DNA of 40,801 bases from assembly GCF_009758175.1 (NCBI RefSeq), contig NZ_WRPM01000064.1:1-40801 (forward strand). The letters run 5' to 3'. A program made the position numbers and the translations under genes. The stretch comes from Nesterenkonia alkaliphila. Its GTDB lineage: Bacteria > Actinomycetota > Actinomycetes > Actinomycetales > Micrococcaceae. The notes under the pieces are model-generated. The model was not told the DNA's origin, searched no databases, and saw only the letters and a program-made list of their open reading frames with translations. Shown in pieces: positions 34,537 through 40,801 of this stretch; the first letter of the stretch is position 1, and every line of letters starts with the position of its first letter.

Positions 34537-37074
34537 ATGCGTATCCCATTGTCATGGATCCGGGAGTACACCCAGTTCCCGGCCACCGGCACCGCCGAGG
34601 ACCTGATGGCCGATCTGGTCAAGGTCGGCCTGGAGGAGGAGGGCGTCCACGCCGCCGAGCTCAGCGGCCCGATCGTGGTCGGTGAGGTGCTGGAGAAGAC
34701 CCCTGAGCCGCAGTCCAACGGTAAAACCATCAATTGGTGCCAGGTCCGGGTGGTCCCGCAGGGCCAGCAGCAGAGTCTCACCGGGGACGGGATCGACCCT
34801 GAAGGGGTGCAGGGCATCGTCTGCGGTGCGCACAATTTCGAGGTCGGTGACAAGGTGGTGGTGACCCTGCCCGGGGCCGTGCTGCCGGGGGACTTCCGGA
34901 TCAGCGCTCGCAAGACCTATGGTCACCTCTCGGCAGGGATGATCGCCTCGGTTAAGGAGCTGGGCATCGGCGAGGACCACGACGGCATCCTGGTGCTCTC
35001 CACCCTGGGGCTGGATCCCGAGCCCGGCACTGACGCCATGGAGCTGCTGGGCCTCTATGACACTGCTGCTGAGATCAATGTGACCCCTGACCGCGGCTAC
35101 GCCTTCAGCATCCGCGGGGTGGCCCGGGAGTACAGCCACGCCACCGGGACCGAGTTCACTGACCCGGCATCGCTGGTCACCCTGCCCGAGAGCACTGAGC
35201 CCGGCTACCCGGTGGAGATCGACGACGCCGCCCCCATCTACTCGGTGCCAGGCTGCAGCAGTTTCGTAGCCCGCACTGTCACCGGGGTCAACGCCGCAGC
35301 ACCGACCCCGGCCTGGATGGCATCCCGGCTGCGGCTGGCCGGAATGCGCCCGATCAGCCTGGCGGTGGACATCTCCAACTACGTGATGCTGGAACTGGGC
35401 CAGCCGCTGCACTTCTACGACGCCGATAAGCTCACCGGCCCCATCCGGGTTCGCCGGGCCGCAGCGGGGGAGAAGCTGACCACCCTTGATGACAAGGAGC
35501 GCCAGCTGCACCCCGAGGACCTGCTGATCACCGATGACTCCGGGCCCATCGGCATCGCAGGGGTGATGGGCGGGGCCTCCACCGAGGTCAGTGATTCCAC
35601 CACGAGCATTGTGATTGAGGCCGCGCATTTCGACCCGATCACGGTGGCCCGCTCCAAGCGGCGCCATAAGCTGCCCTCCGAGGCCTCCAAGCGTTTTGAG
35701 CGCGGGGTGGACACCCAGCTGCAGGCAGTGGCCGCCCAGCGCGCCGCGGACCTGTTGGTGGAACTCGCCGGGGGCACCGACACCGGTGCGGCCACCCAGG
35801 TGGGTGAGCCGGCTCTGCCCGAGCCCATCGTCCTGGACCCGCAGCTGCCGGAGCGGATCACCGGGGTGCCCTATGGGCTCCAGCAGATCACCCAGACCCT
35901 GACTGATATCGGTGCCGAGGTTCGTGAGCAGGATGGTGCCCTGCTGGTCACCCCACCCAGCTGGCGCCCGGACATCACCATCCCCGAGGCGCTGGTGGAG
36001 GAGATCGCCCGCCTGGTCGGCTATGACCAGATCCCCTCCCGGCTGCCGGTGGCACCTGCCGGGCGTGGGCTGACTGCACAGCAGCGGCGGCGTCGTACCG
36101 TTTCTGCCGGTCTGGCCGGTGCTGGGTTTACCGAGGTGCTGAACTACCCGTTCTACTCCGTTGAGGCCAATGAGCTGTTCGGCCGAGCTGATGTTGAACA
36201 GCCGCTGCCGCTGGTCACCCTGGCGAATCCGATTGCTGCCCAGTACCCCACACTGCGCACTACTTTGCTGCCCGGGCTCCTAGACGCACTGCGTCGGAAT
36301 ACCTCTCGCGGCTTCAAGGATCTCGCCCTGTTCGAGACCGGGGCAGTGTTCCTGCCCGGTGATCGGCAGGGTTCCGCGGAGCTCCCGGGACTGGGCGCGC
36401 ATCCGGGCGAGGCGGTGATTCAGAGCCTGAAGTCTGGAATTCCGGAGCAGCCGCTGCATATTGCAGTGGCGCTGACCGGCTCGGAACCAGCTGCGGAACT
36501 TGGTGCAGCTGGCCGGCCCCGGGACTGGGCGGATGCCTTGGAGGCTGCACATCAGGTGGCGCAGGTGCTGAATGTAGAGCTCGAGGTGGCCCAGGGTGCC
36601 CATCAGGCCTTCCACCCCGGGCGCACCGCCGAGCTGAAACTGAATGGAAGCTCTGTTGGCTATGCCGGAGAACTGCATCCCAAGGTGATTGAGGCGGAGG
36701 ATCTTCCCGAGCGCACTAGCGTTATGGAACTGAATCTGCAGGAGCTGTTGTCTGCTGCAGCAGATCAGGTGACCGCTGAGCCGATCAGCACCTTCCCGCT
36801 CACCACCCAGGATGTGGCACTGGTGGTTGACCAGAGGGTGACCGCAGGAGAGCTTGAGGTCACCCTGGCTGAGGGCGCCGGTGAGCTGCTGGAGGGTATC
36901 GAACTCTTCGACGTCTACGCCGGTGAGGGCATTGGCGAGGGCAAGAAGTCCCTGGCCTTTGCCCTGCGCTTCCGCGCCGCGGACCGTACGCTCACCGCTG
37001 AGGAAGCCTCCGAGGCCCGAGCCGCTGCCGTAGCCCTGGCCGCCGAACGCCACGGAGCCGTGCAGCGCGGCTGA
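34537..37074 (+). CDS. pheT: Phenylalanine--tRNA ligase, beta subunit
   Basis: An 845-residue full-length PheT. Order of domains: start MRIPLSWIREYTQFP, an EMAP-like tRNA-binding domain (about residues 40-160, with GAHNFEVGDKVVVTLPGAVL), the B3/4 editing domain (about 220-400, with PISLAVDISNYVMLELGQPL), B5, the catalytic-like core with LVGYDQIPSRLP, and the C-terminal anticodon-binding FDX-ACB domain (about 750-845, with TFPLTTQDVALVVDQRVTAG). It edits mischarged Tyr-tRNA-Phe and binds tRNA. GGAGGT overlapping the end of pheS is its ribosome-binding site. Its core similarity is uninterrupted. Confidence 0.97.
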   Translation: MRIPLSWIREYTQFPATGTAEDLMADLVKVGLEEEGVHAAELSGPIVVGEVLEKTPEPQSNGKTINWCQVRVVPQGQQQSLTGDGIDPEGVQGIVCGAHNFEVGDKVVVTLPGAVLPGDFRISARKTYGHLSAGMIASVKELGIGEDHDGILVLSTLGLDPEPGTDAMELLGLYDTAAEINVTPDRGYAFSIRGVAREYSHATGTEFTDPASLVTLPESTEPGYPVEIDDAAPIYSVPGCSSFVARTVTGVNAAAPTPAWMASRLRLAGMRPISLAVDISNYVMLELGQPLHFYDADKLTGPIRVRRAAAGEKLTTLDDKERQLHPEDLLITDDSGPIGIAGVMGGASTEVSDSTTSIVIEAAHFDPITVARSKRRHKLPSEASKRFERGVDTQLQAVAAQRAADLLVELAGGTDTGAATQVGEPALPEPIVLDPQLPERITGVPYGLQQITQTLTDIGAEVREQDGALLVTPPSWRPDITIPEALVEEIARLVGYDQIPSRLPVAPAGRGLTAQQRRRRTVSAGLAGAGFTEVLNYPFYSVEANELFGRADVEQPLPLVTLANPIAAQYPTLRTTLLPGLLDALRRNTSRGFKDLALFETGAVFLPGDRQGSAELPGLGAHPGEAVIQSLKSGIPEQPLHIAVALTGSEPAAELGAAGRPRDWADALEAAHQVAQVLNVELEVAQGAHQAFHPGRTAELKLNGSSVGYAGELHPKVIEAEDLPERTSVMELNLQELLSAAADQVTAEPISTFPLTTQDVALVVDQRVTAGELEVTLAEGAGELLEGIELFDVYAGEGIGEGKKSLAFALRFRAADRTLTAEEASEARAAAVALAAERHGAVQRG

Positions 37075-37108
37075 AATCCCGCGAATGCATTGACGAACCA
37101 GTAGTTCT

Positions 37109-37121
37109 GGGGAGACTCCCC
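37109..37121. terminator. Stem between pheT and the TetR gene
   Basis: GGGGAG-A-CTCCCC, a compact GC palindrome between two converging genes, 35 bases after the pheT stop. The loop is tight and no U-run follows, so terminator function is only plausible. Confidence 0.35.
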
Positions 37122-37137
37122 GAGCTGCGCCTTCGGT

Positions 37138-37797
37138 TCAGCAGCCGCAGCCGATGAGCAGGTTCTCTACCGACCACCGGATGACGTCCTCAATCTCAGG
37201 AACGGGTACGGCGGCCGCCACAGTGAGTGGATTCGTCTGCGGGTCTGGTGGTGATGGCCATACGGTCCGTGCGTCGTCGGTGACCTCGATGATCGCGTGA
37301 CCGAAGACCAGAGCTGTCAGAGCGTGAGCGATGCGTGCCGCAACGGGGACACTCGGCCCGCACGCATGGATCGAGCCGATTAGCGCCTCATTCAGCCGGT
37401 AGGCTCCTGGGCCGCCGATCGGGCGGTCGAACAGTACCCGGGCGATGGCTGGATGCGCACGGAGCTCGGCCAGCACGTGGGCGGCGAAATCGACCACACG
37501 CGTACGCGCCGGCACCTCCTCGTCTGAATCACCAGGCCTGGCTACGCCGGTTTCGAGAAGTGTCAGGTCGAGTCGTTGCAACGCCCTATCCGCGATGTTC
37601 TCGAGCAGATCGTCTCGCGATCGCGCGTAGGTGTAGAGCGCGTTTGGCGCGACACCGATCTCACGGGCTACACCCCGAAGGCTGAACGACGCAATCCCCT
37701 CGCGCTCAAGCAGCTCCGTGGCCGCCGCCAGCACGGTCTCGGTCGATAGGTCGCTCCGCGGGCCGGGTCTTCGCCTTCCGCCGTTTGTTCGCGGCAT
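37138..37797 (-). CDS. TetR family transcriptional regulator
   Basis: A 219-residue repressor-type protein. The DNA-binding domain is residues 15-65: TVLAAATELLEREGIASFSL, then RGVAREIGVAPNALYTYARS and DDLLENIADRAL. The C-terminal ligand and dimer domain is helical and ends in a Cys-rich IGCGC. The gene diverges from the CPBP protease gene with 23 bases between starts; the dyad TGTAC-AGT-GTACA at 37829-37841 is the likely operator for both. Regulation of the protease gene and of itself is therefore the best guess; the ligand is unknown. Confidence 0.88.
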   Translation of the reverse strand: MPRTNGGRRRPGPRSDLSTETVLAAATELLEREGIASFSLRGVAREIGVAPNALYTYARSRDDLLENIADRALQRLDLTLLETGVARPGDSDEEVPARTRVVDFAAHVLAELRAHPAIARVLFDRPIGGPGAYRLNEALIGSIHACGPSVPVAARIAHALTALVFGHAIIEVTDDARTVWPSPPDPQTNPLTVAAAVPVPEIEDVIRWSVENLLIGCGC

Positions 37798-37820
37798 GAG
37801 CTCACTCTACTATTAGCACT

Positions 37821-38722
37821 ATGGAATCTGTACAGTGTACAAACTTGTCGCCTGGGCGCCCCAGAGTGGTGCCGTTTATGATTGCATTCGCCGTCATCGT
37901 GATGGCCGCTGTGTGCCTGGCGACCGCGCCTGTCTATGCCGGTGCGGATCCTGCCTACCTCACCGTGCTGACTCCGGTGTTCCAATGGGTGCCGTTCCTG
38001 GCGATCGTGGTTCTGCACCTGATCTACCGCTCCAGGAGACCGCGCGCGGCCGCCGGCGCGGCGGACGAGCCCGGATGGGCACTGTGGGCCGCGTCCGGGG
38101 TTCGCCTTCGGGGCCGGACCCGCAGGATCGCGGCGATGTCGCTGGTGGCACTCGGTGCCCTGGCCATTACGGCGTTGGTTCCGCTGCTGGTCTCGGGCGC
38201 GGCGGGAGTCATCGAACTGCGCTGGGCACAGGGCGCTGCCCTGGCAGCGATTCTCACCCTTCCGGTCGTCATGGTGTTCATGCTCCCGGTGGCTGGAGAG
38301 AGGAGCTAGCCTGGCGGGGATACCTCACCACTCTGCTGGCACCACGCGGCTTCGCTGCGACAACCGCACTTATCGGTGGACTGTGGGCGCTATGGCACCT
38401 TCCCCTGATCCTCGCGCTCGCCTCCGCCGGGGAGCTCGACGGACGCGACGTCATGGCCAAGACCGTAGACCTGCTGCTCGCGGCTGTCCTGGTCAGCGCT
38501 CTGCGCTACCTCTCCGGCAGCGTCTGGCCTGCGGTCTTTGCCCACGCGCTGTTCAACAACCTTTTCCAGATGGTCCAGTACAACTTCATGGAACCCCTGC
38601 GTGAGATGCCGGCGGGCGGGTATTGGGGATACATGGCGATCTCCTGGACGATCTGGCTAATTGTCGACGCCGTGCTCGTCACCTGGGTCTATCGCACCAC
38701 GGGTGGCCGTCTGCCTAAGTGA
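37821..38722 (+). pseudogene. CPBP family intramembrane metalloprotease, frameshifted
   Basis: The 5' part (37821-38309) encodes four membrane helices and ends after MLPVAGERS. The 3' part, in another frame, continues with EELAWRGYLTTLL, the conserved Glu-Glu-x3-Arg motif of CPBP (Abi) proteases, then LWALWHLPLIL and FAHALFNNLF, the second and third catalytic motifs, and ends at 38722. Removing one AG unit from the AGAGAG run near 38296-38302 gives VAGEELAWRGYL and a protein of about 299 residues. As it stands the product would lack the whole active site. Family members process prenylated or bacteriocin-related proteins or take part in self-immunity. The first codons overlap a TetR-like operator, so the ATG at 37878 may be the real start. 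Confidence 0.83.
37829..37841. promoter_or_regulatory. Palindromic operator between the TetR and CPBP genes
   Basis: TGTAC-AGT-GTACA is a perfect dyad 31 bases from the TetR start and inside the first codons of the annotated CPBP frame. Position and symmetry fit TetR autoregulation. Confidence 0.5.
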
Positions 38723-38835
38723 CCGGGATGCCAGGGTGCTCAGCACAACAGCGGCGTAGGCTCAGTTCACGGAGCCTCCCACCCCGTGACGAATACCGTG
38801 GAATTCTACGTGCGCGCAGTGGCCGTGCTGCATGC

Positions 38836-39474
38836 TCACACTAAACCGGCGCGATGAGCCATGATGGCCAGTTCAGTTCTGTCTCGGGCATCGAGCTTGG
38901 TAAGGATCCGGCTGACATAGGTGCGGGCCGTGGCGGTGCTGAGGTACATCTCGGCGGCGATCTCTGCGTTGTTCCGGCCTTGGGCGATTGCGGTCAGCAC
39001 CTCGAGCTCGCGCTCGGTCAGAGCAGAGAAGCTCTGGGCAGCCGGTTGAGGTTTCTCCTCAGCAACCCGGTCCATCAGCTTGCGCATGATCTGCGGCGAG
39101 AGCTGACTCTCTCCTGCGGCCACGGCATGAACGGCCTCCCGCAACCGGCTCCCCGGGGTGTCCTTCAGGAGATAGCCGGCAGCGCCGGCTCTCAGGGCAC
39201 CGGTCACCTCCTCGTCGTCGTCGAAAGTAGTCAGAATCAGAACCGGCGGGGCGGCGTCGTCCTCCCTGATCCGGCGCGTGGCCGCCAGCCCGTCCATCCC
39301 CGGCATACGGATATCCATCAGCACCACATCCGGGTCAAGCGTCTGGACCAATTCCAGCGCCTGTTGGCCATCGGAGGCCTCGCCGACCACCTCTATCTCG
39401 GGGTCATTCTCCAACAGGGCGCATAGCCCGGCGCGGACTAGGTGCTGGTCATCTGTCAGCAGTACACGGATCAT
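38836..39474 (-). CDS. NarL/LuxR-type response regulator
   Basis: A 212-residue response regulator. The receiver domain (residues 1-120) has the acidic pair in LLTDDQHLVRAG, the phospho-acceptor Asp54 in DVVLMDIRMPG, Thr82 in LILTTFDDD and Lys104 in YLLKDTPG. The output domain is a LuxR helix-turn-helix (about 145-205) with LTERELEVLTAIAQGRNNAE and VSRILTKLDARDRTELAI. The ATG at 39474 overlaps the kinase stop (ATGA at 39471-39474), so kinase and regulator are coupled. A longer start at 39498 lies inside the kinase gene and has no domain support. No target genes can be named. Confidence 0.93.
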   Translation of the reverse strand: MIRVLLTDDQHLVRAGLCALLENDPEIEVVGEASDGQQALELVQTLDPDVVLMDIRMPGMDGLAATRRIREDDAAPPVLILTTFDDDEEVTGALRAGAAGYLLKDTPGSRLREAVHAVAAGESQLSPQIMRKLMDRVAEEKPQPAAQSFSALTERELEVLTAIAQGRNNAEIAAEMYLSTATARTYVSRILTKLDARDRTELAIMAHRAGLV

Positions 39475-40700
39475 GCCGGGGCGGCCTCCTTCTGCCACGA
39501 TTCTGCGCTGACCGGCAGCAGAGCTCGGACCTGGAACCCGAGGTCCTTAGGCCCGGCCTCGAGGGTTCCGCCCAGAGCAGCGACGCGTTCCTTCATCCCC
39601 AGAATACCCATGCCTGAGCTGATGCTGCCGAGCTGCCCGCGCGGGGGACCCGGGTCGCAAACCTTCACCTCGAGGCTGCTGCCCTGCGGCCGGATCTGCA
39701 CCTGGACAGTGCCCGCAGTTGAATGTTTGGCCGTGTTGGTCAGGGCCTCCTGGACAATCCGGTAGGCGGCGGCCTCCACATTGTGCTGGTACTGGTGGGG
39801 AACAGCGATATCAGCATCGATCTCCAGCGGGGAGTTGGCAAAGACTGTGGTCTCCAGGGCGCGGATGGACAGCAGAGGTGGGCGCACCTCGTGCTCACGC
39901 AGGGTCTGCACCGTGTCTCTGAGCTGGCTCATCATCTGCCGACTGGTATCCGCTATCACGCTCAGCGCGCGCTGGGCAGCTTCAGGCTTGTGGGGGAGGG
40001 CCTCAGCGGCAACGTCGGTGTGCATGGAGATCACTGTGGTCTGGTGGCCCAGAGTGTCGTGAAGTTCCCGGGCGATGTCCGCGCGCTCAGTGGCTGCCAC
40101 GGCCTGGGCCAGGGCACGCTCCTGCTGGGCAGTGGCCTCGATGACACGGGCTGAGCGTTCTGCCAGTTCCCGCCGCGAACGGAGGCTGTCGCCCAGGGCG
40201 ATCACTGCTGCCATCAACGCGATCTCCGGGGCCAATGTGTAGATGAATAGTGAGAGCAGATGCGTGTCAGTCTCGCGCACATACGCTGCTGCCAGGCCTG
40301 CGGCGAAAATGAGGAACAGCAGCAGTCCGACGATGGTCACCGGCCAGCGCAGTCGATGCCGCTCTGCCGCGGAGTAGAGAGCAGGGGCCAATGGGATCCC
40401 CAGGCCGATATTGGGATAGCCCAGACTGCTGTAGGCCAGCAGGATGACCAAGCTCAGGAACAGCACCAGCAGCGGAAAGCTGCGCCGAAGCATCAGCAGC
40501 GCACCCAGGGCGAAAGCGCAGACATAGGCCAGAGTGTCGGGCACTCGGAACCCGCCCTGCTCAGCCTGAATCATCCACCCCAGCACCACCATCAGAGCCA
40601 CAGACAGTGCGGCGTCGGCCATCCTGGGACGCTCAGTGAACCAGGTCCGCACGCGTTCCACGGCGCCAGGGGGAGCTACTGAGGTCAGTGTGATGGCCAT
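39471..40700 (-). CDS. NarL-family sensor histidine kinase
   Basis: A 409-residue membrane kinase. Five or six membrane helices (about residues 28-170) form the sensor with little external sequence, so the signal is probably sensed in or at the membrane. A short linker leads to the HisKA_3 dimerisation domain with the phospho-acceptor His214 in ADIARELHDTLGHQ, and an HATPase domain with the N box (IVQEALTNTAKHS) and G box (SGMGILGMKERVAALGG). It should phosphorylate the regulator encoded next to it. I start it at ATG 40700; a TACACT -10-like hexamer ends six bases upstream, which would give a leaderless message. The start at 40727 is the alternative. Confidence 0.92.
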   Translation of the reverse strand: MAITLTSVAPPGAVERVRTWFTERPRMADAALSVALMVVLGWMIQAEQGGFRVPDTLAYVCAFALGALLMLRRSFPLLVLFLSLVILLAYSSLGYPNIGLGIPLAPALYSAAERHRLRWPVTIVGLLLFLIFAAGLAAAYVRETDTHLLSLFIYTLAPEIALMAAVIALGDSLRSRRELAERSARVIEATAQQERALAQAVAATERADIARELHDTLGHQTTVISMHTDVAAEALPHKPEAAQRALSVIADTSRQMMSQLRDTVQTLREHEVRPPLLSIRALETTVFANSPLEIDADIAVPHQYQHNVEAAAYRIVQEALTNTAKHSTAGTVQVQIRPQGSSLEVKVCDPGPPRGQLGSISSGMGILGMKERVAALGGTLEAGPKDLGFQVRALLPVSAESWQKEAAPA

Positions 40701-40801
40701 AGCAGAAGTGTAGGGAGCCGGGGCCATAGGGGCACAGTTGTCGGTGGACGTGCGTTATTGAGGGCAGGTTTTATTCGGCGCGTTGAGCGATGTAGCCGGA
40801 C

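Noticed and set aside
38759-38776. GGCTC-N8-GAGCC stem between the CPBP gene and the response regulator gene as a terminator
   Set aside because: Only five base pairs and no U-run; too weak to call.
40755-40801. 3' end of a further minus-strand gene at the window edge
   Set aside because: Short open stretches end in TAA at 40755 and 40771, but fewer than 16 codons are visible and no family could be recognised.

Overview
The window reads as chromosome of a high-GC actinomycete. A Micrococcales lineage is my best guess, from GC-rich codon use, GTG and TTG starts, short overlapping gene junctions and the gene families present. This is inference from style and content, not from a marker gene. 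No rRNA, tRNA or CRISPR array was recognised.

Layout. (a) 0.36-6.4 kb: single accessory or housekeeping genes, namely a SnoaL-like protein, a DinB/DUF664 protein, two GyrI-like proteins (one fused to an AraC DNA-binding domain), a HAD phosphatase, an aldo/keto reductase, a YwaF-type membrane protein and a homing-endonuclease-associated-repeat protein. (b) 6.4-15.3 kb, all minus strand: a GNAT acetyltransferase, L-serine ammonia-lyase with a structured leader, an M20 amidohydrolase, a short UvrA paralogue, a two-domain VOC gene broken in a C10 tract, a single-domain VOC protein, an AraC regulator and a flavin monooxygenase. (c) 15.4-26.0 kb: a umuDC SOS-mutagenesis operon whose umuC is cut in two by an element of about 8.9 kb. 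(d) 26.1-33.3 kb: a minus-strand 2-hydroxyacid oxidation cluster (GlcD-like dehydrogenase, HbpS/GlcG protein, EtfB, EtfA, cytochrome b, lactate permease). (e) 33.5-37.1 kb: pheST. (f) 37.1-38.7 kb: a TetR regulator divergent from a frameshifted CPBP protease gene. (g) 38.8-40.7 kb: a two-component system.

The most striking object is the element in umuC (about 16466-25361). Removing it joins codon 68 to the rest of umuC exactly in frame (429 codons plus stop), across a palindromic CGGTACCG target with a TA present at both junctions. Its mobility module is three overlapping genes: a complete tyrosine recombinase, a small HTH protein, and an 862-residue protein with ten CxxC...CxxC zinc ribbons followed by an apparently inactive tyrosine-recombinase-like domain. 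This recalls the three-gene logic of Tn554 but with a different order and a different large protein. The cargo is a mercury and organomercury operon (merR | merA, merB, a MerF-like gene, a thioredoxin-like lipoprotein gene, a CcdA-like gene) in which almost every protein carries a vicinal or CxxC cysteine pair.

The 26-33 kb cluster is coherent: the permease brings in lactate or a related acid, the FAD dehydrogenase oxidises it, EtfAB accepts the electrons, and the cytochrome b protein could hand them to the quinone pool. Two chromosomal genes (VOC at 12.4-13.2 kb, CPBP at 37.8-38.7 kb) are each broken by one short-repeat length change, which may be real inactivation, phase variation or sequence error.
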